Source: Alitta virens (lineage: Eukaryota; Annelida; Polychaeta; Phyllodocida; Nereididae). From it: 64,000 nt of DNA. A model generated the notes under the pieces. It was not told the origin of the DNA. It worked only from the letters and a program-made list of their open reading frames with translations, and made no database searches. Made by a program: the position numbers and the translations under genes. Numbering within the stretch: position 1 is the first letter of the stretch; each line of letters starts with the position of its first letter. The stretch is taken from the NCBI GenBank assembly GCA_932294295.1, contig OW028574.1, forward strand, positions 13,588,215-13,652,214, given 5' to 3'. Shown here piece after piece: positions 1 through 11,060 of this stretch.

Positions 1-256
1 ATAAAATGAAAATGTCACATAGAGACCTACAGACATGATGGAATTCAAGAATGTATTTTCAGTAAGTTATGTAAAAATGAACTAAATCTAAGCTGAAAAT
101 CTTACAGGACCCTGAATCGTCAGCACCTTGTACTTGGTGTTTATCACAGAACCGAAAGATCGCCCAACCACAGTTTAACACTCCAACAGGTCGTGGATGC
201 CAAGCCTTACCAGCTCATCACTACATCTCCGACAGCTTGTCATATCCAGTTACCTA
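1..256. other. No feature seen
   Basis: Unique AT-rich sequence up to the first TIR element. No ORF, repeat or motif worth naming. Confidence 0.5.
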
Positions 257-527
257 CAGTTAGTTTCATTAAAAACGGCCCGTCAAATTGAGCCTAGCCA
301 AAGCTGTCATTGCTGGCTACTCAAAACCGGATCTAAAAGTACAATTTATGATATATTACATTAATTTCTTACATTTGCCAATGTTTACACTTTTCTGGTG
401 ATAAATGTAAGCCGACTATTAGCCATAGGAGTGAACAGAAGCAGCTGGCATTAAGCATGTTTAGATCACAGTCAGGTATAGGTCGCTACAGCCGTCTAGA
501 GTCAACCGTTTTTTATGAAACTAACTG
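257..527. mobile_element. TIR element family M1, copy 1 (MITE)
   Basis: A 271-bp element bounded by TA on both sides (255-256 and 528-529), with terminal inverted repeats CAGTTAGTTTCAT / ATGAAACTAACTG. The interior includes GATCTAAAAGTACAATTTATG and a tract near 466-500 that recur in the copies at 10221, 50727 and 53640. This copy runs opposite to the other three. No coding capacity. TA duplication and short TIRs fit a non-autonomous Tc1/mariner-superfamily element. Confidence 0.85.
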
Positions 528-529
528 TA

Positions 530-1099
530 TGGCTTAAGACCGAAGCACCAAGACAAGAAAACACACAGATGAGTCTGTTTGTCGATACCAGAACGAGATG
601 TCTACTGTCTAGTTCTGCAGCGAATTCAAACTGCACACAAACCAGCATAAATCCCACTCATAGCTTTGTTCCAAGGCTTGTTTGACACCAAGAGGTCTGA
701 CCCTGTGAGATGGTGTTTCTGTGTGTCCACCACCTTCAGCAACTCTATGACCTTTCGGAACATCAGGTGCCAAGATACGATCAACTGAGTGACATGACCT
801 TGAGATGTCCTTGGCAAATGTCATCCAGCATCAGATGAGCACCACTAGGGCATCTGGGGGTTAATAACAGCATCGGGATATATGCATATACTGGCAGTGT
901 TTTATGGTAATAAAGATGGTTGAAATTCAGTACACTTAGTTGCTACAGATTTTTTTAGAAGGTTGCTGATGAAAGAAAAACTCACCAAAGTTGCAATGAA
1001 TGAATAAGGATGGTCACTTTCGCACGCCAAGACAGAGGATGCAGGATTGTTTGTTCGAGGTTATCTATGGATTTACACAAAATTAACAGAAATTTTAGC
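530..1099. other. No gene seen
   Basis: AT-rich unique sequence. Short open frames on the minus strand at 609-824 overlap one another and resemble nothing. Confidence 0.45.
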
Positions 1100-1405
1100 A
1101 GCTAACAAGACAAAGCCCAACTTTCTAGCTGCTAAAAACAGTTCTGGGAACCAAATAACCAGAATTTTGTAATTTCCACTGCTTTTCCTAGACCATAATA
1201 AATGGCCATAATGATACTAAGATGGCAAAAAAATATCATTGGAAAGATAGGAAACTTGGAAGTCAATTTGTACTGAGAGGGGCCTTTATGAGTCAGAAAG
1301 TTGGGGTTTGACTTGTTAGTAACATTTCTGTCTATTTTGTGCTGCTCCGAACTTTTAATGATAAAATATGACCGAAAAACAGGTGGAAATTTATCTTGCA
1401 TGCTA
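1100..1405. mobile_element. TIR element family M3, copy 1, 5'-truncated
   Basis: Matches the elements at 23205-23650 and 43622-44020. Shared landmarks are CCCAACTTTCTAGCTGCTAAAA (here near 1117), GAACCAAATAACCA (1146), AGATAGGAAACTT (1245), GAGTCAGAAAGTTGGG (1289) and the terminal GACCGAAAAACAGGTGGA (about 1370-1387). The left inverted terminus seen in the other copies is missing. Minus-strand open frames in copies 1 and 3 resemble each other only because the DNA is shared. Confidence 0.75.
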
Positions 1406-1865
1406 CTATATATAATACATTAAACAACTGCACAACCATATGCTGGAGACGACGCACCTAGTACACTAGAAAGTGGCTCCGTTGATATTCTATACGGTTT
1501 GAAAAGTCAGGTAGCAAATTTTCTGATTAAGAAAGACAAAAAAAAACATTTTTTGTCAAATGATGTTGCATCAAACGACAAACTATAACAGCAACACCGC
1601 TGTTCTGTCTCAATCAAAAATGGGCCCAGTGTGAATAGAAAACACCCAGAATCAGTGCCTTCTAGGCCAGTGGCATTGGTTTTGGTTTACCTGCATGGCA
1701 CTTTACAATAAGATTTGTTTTGTCGAATAGTTGGTTGTGATTTAAGCAGAAAATAAAAAGATTCCAATGGGGAATTGGGGTGACATATTTAGTGGAACTC
1801 AACCCTAATAAGTCCACCAATATCGAGAGCACACCCCAATTAAGAGTAACACTTCATCACTTTAT
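1406..1865. other. No gene seen
   Basis: AT-rich unique sequence with short poly-A and poly-T runs. Nothing identifiable. Confidence 0.45.
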
Positions 1866-2125
1866 GTGAATGGGTGAAATAAGGTTCTACATTCATGTCC
1901 TGTATTTCTGCAGTGTGGGTTAATAAAATCAGGTGAAGGTGGCTGGGTGGACTATGGCTTTACATCCTGTATTTCTACACCTGCTGGGCTAATTAGGACA
2001 GGCAGAGACCATGGCAATGAGACTACGGACGAAACAGCCATCAAACTTAGGCTCGACCGGGAATCAAACCCGGGACCCTTCTGTTGGAAGCCCAGTGCGC
2101 TACCACTGAGCTAGGCCCACACCTT
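1866..2125 (-). mobile_element. tRNA-derived SINE, minus strand
   Basis: Read on the minus strand from about 2125, it starts like a tRNA: box A TAGCTCAGTGGTAGCGC, an anticodon-loop-like CTTCCAA (would read Gly-UCC) and box B GGGTTTGATTCCC inside a perfect 5-bp T-stem (CCGGG/CCCGG). The acceptor stem does not pair and the anticodon stem is broken, so it is not a functional tRNA gene. The non-tRNA body carries two diverged copies of GAAATACAGGAYRT about 65 bp apart (near 1896 and 1961 on the plus strand). Confidence 0.7.
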
Positions 2126-2225
2126 TAAAGTCAGGTGAAGCCAGGTGCCATGGAAGTAGAGCGAAGGGTGCAGCAGTCACCTACCTTAGGCTCCACAGGG
2201 TATTGACCCTCGACCTAGCAGTTAA
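2126..2225 (-). mobile_element. Second, decayed copy of the same SINE type
   Basis: Repeats features of its neighbour in the same order: TCAGGTGAAGCCAGGTG corresponds to TCAGGTGAAGGTGGCTGG at about 1930, and TTAGGCTCCACAGGGTATTGACCCTCGACC parallels the T-arm region at 2048-2077. Box B is degraded. Together the two look like a head-to-tail SINE dimer. Confidence 0.5.
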
Positions 2226-3796
2226 AAGAACGGCATGTATGCACTAAGGACCTGGTATTCTTTATCATGTATTGTAACTCTCTATAAAGACCATCTTTAA
2301 ATTGAGGCATATCAATTTTGCACCAAGAGTTTTCTTAATGGCTTGGGCTCCCATTCTACAGTGTCTGGTGCATTGTGGTATACTCGCCATTGAAAGATCA
2401 TTTTTCACATGGATTGAAAAACCATGAAATGTTGGTAGATGATTCAGATGATTTAGATGATTTAGATGATTAATCAGCAACACGATCCAGGGCAACTAAT
2501 CGACATGAAAGACCCCTTGCAACGGAGAGAATTAACATGCAGGCGGATGCCAGATTGCGATATTCCATGCTGAACATCACTTATTGTCTTTTCGGAGACA
2601 GGGGAGAAGGCAGTGGGGCGACCCGAGACAAAAACAAAAAAAGAATAAAAATCAAGACTAAAAAGAAAACCTAAAATATGATCCAAAAAGGACGAAAATC
2701 ATGGCAAAAAAAAGCAGGAAAGCAAGGCAAGTTGAAGCAGCGAGAGTGGCAAGGATACCGAGAAGACATATAGCAACATTAGGATAAAAGCTTGGGAGGA
2801 TGGGCTTGATGTATGATGGAGGATTGCAGAGATGAAGGGATGACATGGCATGGCAGACTACAGCCACTACGTCTAGACATGATGAGAGAAAATCTGCATT
2901 GTTCTTTTGCCCCCAAAGTCACAAGGTCACCCAAGCACACAGCTCTTGTGTTGCCCCTCTCCTGTTTTCTCTTTCTATTTTCTTATTTCTGGTCCTACTT
3001 CCTTTGTATTACACGATATGCATGCATAGGGCACCACCCTATCTGGCTGCACTGCATACATTGCTGCCTCGCTTACTCCTCATTGCATATTGTACACACT
3101 AAAGAGACAAGTTAGTAGCTAAGGAGGATGGACGAGGCAACTTCTGAAGAAACAACAACCATCCCTGCACTGATCTGGTTAACTTGAGAAACTACAAAAC
3201 AATGCTATCGCATATCTCATGCATACAATATTGCAGATAATGTTTATGAATTCCAGACCACTGTGGGATTATGGTAGGGGAGAAAAAGCACCACAAGAGG
3301 TCACTGATACCGTAGCAGATAAGTACTGTTTGATGAAGTCATGTATATTGTGACATCATCCATGCAATGGTGTAGTGACGTCATCTTTTTGTTGTTGTTT
3401 ATTATGTACTACTGTCGTAGTGCCCCCTGTAGGCTCTGATGCCTTTTCTGCATAGTATCACTTAAACACAGCAACACAGTAAAACCGGGGAAAAAATGAT
3501 TTAGCTGAGAGGTAATACTGTTTAAATCATCCATTTCACAACGAGTGGACCAGCACTTACAAGATACTGTGCCCATCCGGTGCCCATCCTCTGAATATTT
3601 AATGGACATCATCATGTGAACTTTGTAAATTTCTAAATTTATGATTTACAAAAGCCAACAGGAAACTACCTGATCAATTAATCTGCAAGACATTCTGTCA
3701 GTATAGATAATGGACTTAAGTAATCATTAATTAGCAATATCATCAGCTTTCCTAGCAACGTAATCCACCAGAAGTTGTTGAAAGAAGCCCACGGAC
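2226..3796. other. No gene seen
   Basis: Mostly unique sequence. Only a short GATGATTTA direct repeat near 2445-2475 and a CTCF-like GTGCCCCCTGTAGG near 3420 stand out. Overlapping 60-100 codon open frames at 2474-3115 occur on both strands without recognisable content. Confidence 0.4.
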
Positions 3797-3963
3797 AGTA
3801 GTAGTAGTAATAGTAGTAGTAGTAGTAGTGATAGTAGTAGTAGTATAGTGGTATGCAGTGGTAGTAGAAGAAGTAGTAGTAGTAGTAGTAGTAATAATAG
3901 TAGTAGTAGTAGTAATAGTAGTAGTAATAGTAGTAGTAATAGTAGTAATAGTAGTAGTAGTAA

Positions 3964-3998
<35 letters not shown>

Positions 3999-4014
3999 AT
4001 AGTAGTAGTAGTAA

Positions 4015-4057
<43 letters not shown>

Positions 4058-4065
4058 TGGTAGTA
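3797..4065. repeat. (TAG)n microsatellite, about 270 bp
   Basis: Trinucleotide array of TAG/AGT with scattered TAA interruptions and a short non-repeat break near 3846-3874. It keeps several frames open (Ser/Val/Tyr homopolymers), which are not genes. Confidence 0.95.
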
Positions 4066-4143
4066 ATTTTATTACCCAAAGGTTCTACATGTAAGCAATC
4101 AACCAACAGTGCAGCTAACTGACTAACAAGACGTAGTGATTTC

Positions 4144-4334
4144 TTACAGCTAATTTTCATAGACTCGGAAACCAATCTCACAGACTTTGATGCTAAACTG
4201 TAGAGGACTTCATGTGAATCCAGGACTCCCATTGGTTAAGCCAGTCCCTGGACGTGTCCTGGACGTGTCCTGGACGTGTCCTGGCGTTTTCCAAGTTTAT
4301 AATATTGTTTCCAAGTCTATGAAATTAACTGTAA
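4144..4334. mobile_element. TIR element family M2, copy 1
   Basis: Left end TTACAGCTAATTTTCATAGA and right end TCTATGAAATTAACTGTAA are inverted copies. The interior carries CCAGGACTCCCATTGG, shared with 14882-15040. A 12-bp unit (GGACGTGTCCTG) is repeated three times at 4249-4284 inside it. No coding capacity. Confidence 0.75.
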
Positions 4335-4455
4335 AATTTAAAGACTCTTGCTACATGTTTCTTATCCTTCATTAAATCCCAAACGAACAACCTCTCGCAG
4401 AATTGTAGCCCACTTACTCTCAACTATGAAAAGACCAGTACAAATAGTTGTCCAA

Positions 4456-4632
4456 GTATAAGTTAACTCCCGACTATGAGGGACACAACAAACTTATACA
4501 ACTGTACTCCATTAGGCATATTTTACTAATTGGTTTGATTGTTTGTTTGTTTTCACTACCTTTATTACGCAAAACAAATTCAGTTTGCACTAAGGAGGGA
4601 GTTAACTAACATTTTCGTTGGTTATATCCCGC
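4456..4632. mobile_element. TIR-like element family M4, copy 1
   Basis: Starts near AAGTATAAGTTAACTCCC and ends with GGGAGTTAACTAACATTTTCG, giving inverted GTTAACTCCC termini. The whole segment reappears in reverse complement at 29629-29800, including the GATTGTTTGTTTGTTTTCACT interior and CAGTTTGCAC. Confidence 0.7.
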
Positions 4633-5329
4633 AAAATAACAATAGAAAAGGTCACATTGTGGAGTCACTTTCAGTTAGTGCTGTTTTCTAAATAACTTTT
4701 GTGAGCTCTTTTGTAAAATGGTTCCACTTATTATCATTAATTTTTATTAGGTTAATAACTTTTTTGGCATTCTTTCATGTGTTATATATGGCACCAACTT
4801 CTCACAATAGGTAGGCTATTCTGGTTTTTATTAGACCCTGCATTGTCAATATATTCGAACTCTTGAAGCTAATGGAGAAAACGTTGCTTCAAAGGAACAA
4901 TGAACACTCTTCAGTGCTTGAAACCTTCATACGCAAAATTCATTTCCCATTATTTGTACTGGGTTATGTTCGATCCGTTTTAATCAAACTTGGCAAATAG
5001 AGATGGTATGTCCCATCTACCGAATTTGCCCCTTGGGCACCAGTATTTATTCAACAAACCACCCTAGAGATAGCAGAGTTTATGTGCACTGATAATACTC
5101 CATATAAATAGGAAGCGAGTGTGGTGGGAGTGTGGTAAGTCTGGGTAATACGGAAAGTTTGGGTTAGGAACTGGATTATACATGGAAATGGTGTCTGAAC
5201 CCAGGAGGCAAACCATTAAAATTAAGAATTCAAGGGATGTGACTCATACATTTTTTTATATGCATCTTTGAGGACCCTCTCAATGGAAAAAATTTATTAG
5301 TAAAAGGCTATATGCCTTTTGGCATTAGG
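4633..5329. other. No gene seen
   Basis: AT-rich unique sequence with nothing identifiable. Confidence 0.45.
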
Positions 5330-5410
5330 CTGCCAAAATGAATCTGTAATTATGATTATGTACATGTATATTGATTGATATGGTCAATAAAATCTTGAAT
5401 CTCGAATCAA
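5330..5410 (+). mobile_element. Probable LINE 3' end
   Basis: Ends in GGTCAATAAAATCTTGAATC followed by a partial repeat of the last heptamer (TCGAATC). A polyadenylation-like AATAAA running into a short tandem TTGAATC tail is typical of CR1/L2-type LINE 3' ends (family knowledge). No reverse-transcriptase coding is visible. Confidence 0.4.
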
Positions 5411-7085
5411 TGGAAATCATTGTACGAATTACTTTAGAATCTCATGTCTATCTTTGTCAGTCTGTCTGGCGAACTATGTGCACGTCTTTTCTTTTTGCAG
5501 TTTCCAAAGTCTGTACCTTCCTTTTGGTCTCACATTCGGTCTGTCATTATCAGACTGTCTAGATTTCTTTCTTTCTGTCGTCATATCAGAGCAATAAGAA
5601 ACAGATACCCCGATACCCATCTATCTGATCCAGGTCAGCCAGAATAAACCAGCAAGTCACACACAGGTGGTTTATTATAAACTCAGGAGGAGCCAGCAGA
5701 ATGCGCGTGGAGGTCTTGTGGCAGGCCACTATAGCCTATATAGCTGCAGTATGATCTATCTTCACAGCAGCTTTTTGGCTGTTTGCTCAACAGCAGCAGC
5801 AGCCGCAGCAGCAACTTAAGCCAGGGCATCTGGGTGTTTCTGCGTCGTTTCTCATTGCTACAGAGCCTGCTGAAGAGATGCTCTAAAGAGATAAGTCCAG
5901 GGTCCTAGGCTCTTGACACCCTGCCAGATCGACAGGGCCCAGGCAATGTGGACACTTGCCCAGCAGGCCAATAATGTTCATTGCTCACCTATACAAGGGT
6001 TATAAATAAAGGGCACCCTGCTGTGATCTGTCCCCTATACAAGTCCCAGATAATAAGCTACAGGCTCTTTTTCCACTTCATTTATAAGGGTCACCCACTG
6101 CAGTTCATCAACCAATCAACTAAGGTTTTTTTTACCTTCGTATTTTGTTATTTACCCCTCTTCCAGGTGATATTTTTAACCTTTTTCAACCATGCACTCG
6201 CGTGCTCCTTCTATACAGGACATAAATTAAGCCATACTCTTGACACAAAACATAAACATTGCTTGTACACAGCATTCTCAATGTGGCCTCTCATTTCATG
6301 ATATGATTACCAGCACTTCAGCTGACAACTGACTACTCTATTTTGGATAGAGTAACCTTCAATGTAGCAGGAGTGTTTACAGCTTACAATTAAGTTGTGT
6401 TTTCTGTATATACAGATATATTACTACATGCACTTAGTTGTGAATAACTGATAGGAGAAGTCTGATTGGCTGCCAACCAGCAAACAATATTATATATACA
6501 GTCATGAATATCATTCACCTTGTGACTTTCACAAATTTATACACATTGAACTCCAATTAACGATAAGTGTAGTTAACAAAGTCACAGACAGCCACTAAAA
6601 TAACTTTTTGCAATGAAACTAAAGGGTGTTATTTTGTGATCAATGGCATCAATCCATTTAAATAAGTTTATTCAATTAATTCATTTGAATTAGTGTATAA
6701 ATACTATTAAACAGCCAATACCAAACCTGAACAACACTGACATTTGAACCTTTGCAACGTGACATTCAGTTTCCAATCCTCACGTATTTAACTTACAGAA
6801 TAACCGTTCTTGGCAAACAATTCAGGAAAAAAAAAGGAAAAAAAAGAATGAGAATGCACAGGACAAATGGCGTCTTCTGTTTCAATTGGCAAAAAAGTAA
6901 GAAATCCAAGAACAGAGGAAAGGAGGGGCAATTGCCACACCCTTCTACCCCTTTGAACTCCGGAAGACAGCTGCTATGTGGATAGAAGAGAAGATATCAG
7001 ACTTGGTTGGGCCTGCTTTCAAAATAAAGCTAAGGAAACACTTTACACGTTGACTCCGACCCAATCAATCAATTAATCAATCCCA
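5411..7085. other. No gene seen; short CAG-rich patch
   Basis: Unique sequence. A (CAG)n-like patch at 5791-5814 (CAG/CCG/CAA units) is too short to matter. The 106-codon open frame at 5981-6301 has no recognisable domain. Confidence 0.4.
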
Positions 7086-7300
7086 GTCCCGGACAGCATC
7101 ATCCAAGCTGGATGAGTGCCTATGCTGAAGCAATAAAGATCCCACCCATGGGGTATATGTGTAACAAGGGTGGACTCCTCCTCTCTCTCACCTCATCAAT
7201 CAACCCTCGATAGCAGCAAGACCTTGCCTTAGAGGCCTGCACTTCCCATATTGATCTATCTATCTATCTACCTCTCTATCTTTCTGTCTGTTTGTCTATA
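7086..7300 (+). mobile_element. Deu-like SINE body, plus strand, internally deleted
   Basis: Contains CCAAGCTGGATGAGTGCC and then TCTATGCTGAGGC-like and GATCCCACCCATGGGGTA blocks, followed by CTCATCAATCAACCCTCGATAG and a tail running into (ATCT)n at 7254-7277. Compared with the copies at 35613, 47812 and 57708 it lacks the segment between CCAGCTGGATG and the CTATGCTGAGGC block, and lacks the tRNA head. Confidence 0.7.
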
Positions 7301-8850
7301 CCGTCGATTTAAGTACGAAAAACATCATTCAGAATATCAATATAATGAGGCAATAAACACAACCCTATTCTCATTAAAAAAAAAAAAAGACTCAATAATT
7401 CATACATTCAGGTTCGCCTTTTACAGATAACAGGCGCTACGGTGATCAAACACAGGAAGTAGTTAAGCTATTACCCTGGCAGGTCATTTTGTCATAAACC
7501 AACTGCACTAAAGAAAAGCTTTGTCTTCTCCAGATTACCCCAAATTGATTTAAATGCCCCACACGCCCGAACTGTCAAAATAAGGGCAAGAGACTATTTA
7601 TCTTGTAACTGATCCGAGTATTGATCTTCTGTTCGTGATTGATGCATTATTGGATGGATAAGTTTCTATTTCCATCTTGAATTCTGCTGAGTAAGGCAGC
7701 ATCAACAGCTGCAGCAGCCCATAAGTGCAACCCAACATTGAAATGTTAAATTCTAAAATTCAAATGGCAAACGTCGAGTGTGATTCAATGATTGGCAATA
7801 CCCATACAATCTAACAACCAAAGAGCTCAGTGAATGGCATGATGGCAACATGCTTCACCACTTCCCAGAAATCAGTACGAGTCCCTACGAGCCCAGTGTA
7901 CTGTCTATGGTATGATTAAATATATATGTTAATTTGTTTTTCAGTCACAATTGGGCCAAAATGTTAGCAGTTCTGCGAACCCAAATACTTGCTAGCTGGC
8001 AGAAACAACTCTCCGTAACAATTAGCTGAAACTTTCCTACCCTTTAAATTATTATTATTATTACGGATTTTGGGCTTCTTATCATGATCACAGAGGAACA
8101 GCTGGAATTTAAATTGAATATACAGCAAACGTCCATTTTAAATTCGAAAGTAACCTGAATTCCAATGGTAAATGAACTTAACCTAAGTGATCAGTGTGGG
8201 TAAAAAAAAAAAGATTAAAAAAAAGATCACTATAACCTAGTCCATAATATCTATACTCATTGCAGTACCTCATCTGCCAATCTACCAAACCAAACCATAT
8301 TAAACCAAAATAATACACTGACAGTGTACAATCCTGTCCAATAACAGCACCACCACTAAACCTAATACCATGAAATGACCTCCCCTTGTTTAATCCCATG
8401 ATATCCAGACTGGAATGACCATTGCATTCCACCGTCCAGTGAGCTGAAGGGACAATATTGTTCTGGTCAAGCCAGACTGTCCAATAACACATCCAAGAAT
8501 GCAGTGAAGCCAAAAGCCACTAAGCCTGCAGTAGGAACTGCAGTTGTAGCCTGCAGTGGAAGTAGCAGCTGCAGAATTACGAAGCAGTTGATGCAGAGAG
8601 TGAAGAGACAGCATCACAGCTATCGTGGGTGCATCTGTGCAACAATATGATATGTATCTTGATATATATGTGTATCAATATGATCACTTAAAGTATGACT
8701 TTTAATACATCCATGAAAGTGTAGATGTTACACATAAAGCCACTATAAAGACTTCAGATTTTTTTTATATAACGGTGTTTAGAATGACCCCATAGCAATT
8801 TTTGACTAACAAATGAATCGGCTTTATTTAACAATTATGTTATTCATTCT
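7301..8850. other. No gene seen
   Basis: Unique AT-rich sequence. A CAG-like patch near 8530-8590 and minus-strand open frames at 8178-8617 without recognisable features. Confidence 0.4.
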
Positions 8851-8896
8851 TGACACAAAGTGTGTTATAGTTGACACAAAGTGTCTTATAGTTGAT
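8851..8896. repeat. Short tandem duplication, about 23-bp unit x2
   Basis: TTGACACAAAGTGT followed by a TTATAG block occurs twice in tandem. Confidence 0.8.
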
Positions 8897-9529
8897 AAAA
8901 ATTCATACAAATTTTTTTAAATGTTTACTGATTTGACTAACATTCTATTTAAAGAAATCAGTGTACAATGGCAAATATTTTTTTTCCTTAATTTTGCATC
9001 GTGAGGGCACGTACATTCTATAATAAAGTAATACCTTCATGTTTAGATGCAGCTTGACAAGATGATCACCTCAAAAATATTAACTTTCCCAAAGATAAAG
9101 GAAATTCAACTTTAACCCATTAACGTTTGAATTTCTTTGGTGTTAATATCTCATTAACAATTCTTCAACATGACCTACTTTCAGAAGAATAACTGGGAAT
9201 AAAATGTCACCAATAAATGGCGGAAGTGCTCTACAAAAGGGAGTCTGTTACATAACGTCTGCAATAACAGCATCTCCGTAATAGAGCAGAAACCTGACCC
9301 CAGGATATAATTGGTCTATAATAATAAAAGGGGAAAAACGAATACTCAATGGTTTAATTGTGACAACAGGTGCCAGCCACTCAGCCAGGTGCTAAGAAAG
9401 TGAACTATGCTAGAACCACTAGAAGTAAATATCGCACCTGTACCCTTAATAAAAAGCCCACATAACAAAACACCCAAATGCACGCTATCTATTATTCATT
9501 ACAGAATAGTGCGTAATAGACGCAGAAAA

Positions 9530-9700
9530 AAAGAATAGAAAAAAAAAATGGAGCTCCGAACGACAGTGCGTAATTTTCAGCCGAAATGAGGCGTTAAGAG
9601 TTTTTGGCGGGAAAAAAGTGGCGCGAAACGAAGTGAAAGCCTAAGCAGACGACAGTGCAGGCCAGCTGGTCGGACCCGTTTCTTTTTTTAGCAAATATTT
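9530..9700. promoter_or_regulatory. CpG-rich patch with two E2F-type motifs
   Basis: TTTTTGGCGGGAAAA at 9601-9615 is a near-consensus E2F site, and TGGCGCGAAAC at 9619-9629 is a second E2F-like site 18 bp away. Several further CpGs lie at 9550-9680, well above the local background. No coding exon is recognisable nearby; the longest ATG frame downstream on the plus strand (from 9728) is only 33 codons. Promoter role is inference. Confidence 0.4.
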
Positions 9701-10220
9701 TAAGAAAAGTGACAGGTCCTGTGTTCTTATGACGGTCTCTATGCTCCCCGAGGTGTTTACTATGACACCCTTGCTTCACACACCTCAGAGGACCTGCCCA
9801 TTGAAAAACGGATTAAATCCAAAGGATTAAATATGATGCTGCAGTTTCTAAACCCCGCGCATCTTTTTTACCCAACTCCCATTCAACTATTGTTAAAGGC
9901 CATTCAAACTTGCAAAAGATTTTAACCCTTTCTTTTACAATAGGTTTTCTGGAAGAAAAAAAGCCTTGTTCCTCTCACAAAGTTTGAAGAGCCTGTCACG
10001 TAACGTGGCCATTTTTAACCTACTTCTGATGGGAAATCCCCATAAATTAATTTATTGCAGCACATATATCACTCTTTTTCTTTTACTTACCGAGAAGCAA
10101 AAACAACTACTTAAAGAGGAGAAAGACATCTTGCGTAACACTGCATAATATAAACGAAAGAGCGGTTTGCACCATTTAAATACCAAATTTTGCACGCAAT
10201 GTTAATGCTTAAAGGAAATG
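9701..10220. other. No gene seen
   Basis: AT-rich unique sequence; nothing identifiable. Confidence 0.4.
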
Positions 10221-10491
10221 CAGTTAGTTTCATAAAATATGGTAGACTCGAGCTGTTTGTAGCGACCGGTACCTGGCTGTGGTCTAAACATGCTAAAGCC
10301 AGCTGCTTCTGTCCACTTCCATAGCTAAAAATCGGCTTACATCTATCACCAGATAAATACAAACCTTAGTAAATGTAAGAAATTAATCTAATATATCATA
10401 AATATGTACTTTTAGGTCCGGTATTGAGTATCCAGCTATGACAGCTTTGTTTAGTTTCAATTTGACGGGCTGTTTTTAATGAAGTTAGCTG
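10221..10491. mobile_element. TIR element family M1, copy 2
   Basis: Length 271 bp, the same as copy 1, in the opposite orientation. Termini CAGTTAGTTTCATAAAATAT and AATGAAGTTAGCTG; TA follows the right end (10492-10493). The left duplication reads TG, so one side has mutated. Confidence 0.85.
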
Positions 10492-10493
10492 TA

Positions 10494-10961
10494 TTACCAT
10501 GATCAAGTCACCATGGATGCAAAAATACCAACTAGTTAAAGCAAAGTCGCAAGATTTAGTAAAATGATTTTTTTTATCAAGGTTTAGCCAATATATAGCA
10601 AGACGAATTGTCTACGTTTATATCTAACTGGATATTCCTGGCTCTTGGTGACATTTTTTATGAACAAATGCTGACAGACGACCAACAAGATCATGTCACA
10701 CTGCCAAACAAACAATATCAGGACAAGACTAAAAGCCATAACACCTTTCCGCTGAGCTTATACCACAGGACGTAATGAAGACATAGGAGTTTGAGCTCAA
10801 TGCCAAAAAACGGAAGTGGAATATAGACCGGAAACGAAGGATAGGGGGCAGCGCCCTCATGCTGAGACAGACGGTACTATGTGCATATTAATAGTCCCTA
10901 AATTCAGCCTACCACAGGGCCACTACTGAGGCATAGCAAATTGGATATATCAAAAAAGGTA
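10494..10961. other. Unique sequence with an ETS/CTCF-like motif cluster
   Basis: AACGGAAGTGG (10810-10820) and ACCGGAAAC (10827-10835) are ETS-type motifs. GGGGGCAGCGCCCTC (10845-10859) resembles half of a CTCF site and is itself near-palindromic. No gene is seen. Confidence 0.35.
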
Positions 10962-10963
10962 TA

Positions 10964-11060
10964 CAGTTAATTCCAAAATAAGGACCACCCATTATTAAGA
11001 CCACCATCACGTACCTCAATATTAAGACCACTGTTATTCCAAAGGCTGTTCTTAATCTTA
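10964..11060. mobile_element. M5-type left terminus, solo
   Basis: TA at 10962-10963 is followed by CAGTTAATTCCAAAATAAGG and then three ACCACC/AAGACCACC blocks. This matches the terminus of the 23778-24283 element. No partner end found. Confidence 0.45.

Noticed and set aside
2050..2118. Functional tRNA-Gly gene on the minus strand
   Set aside because: A and B boxes and T-arm look right, but the acceptor and anticodon stems do not pair; it is the head of a SINE.
3678..4232. Long open frames of poly-Tyr, poly-Ser or poly-Val across the TAG array
   Set aside because: They are the direct translation of a trinucleotide microsatellite in different frames, not genes.
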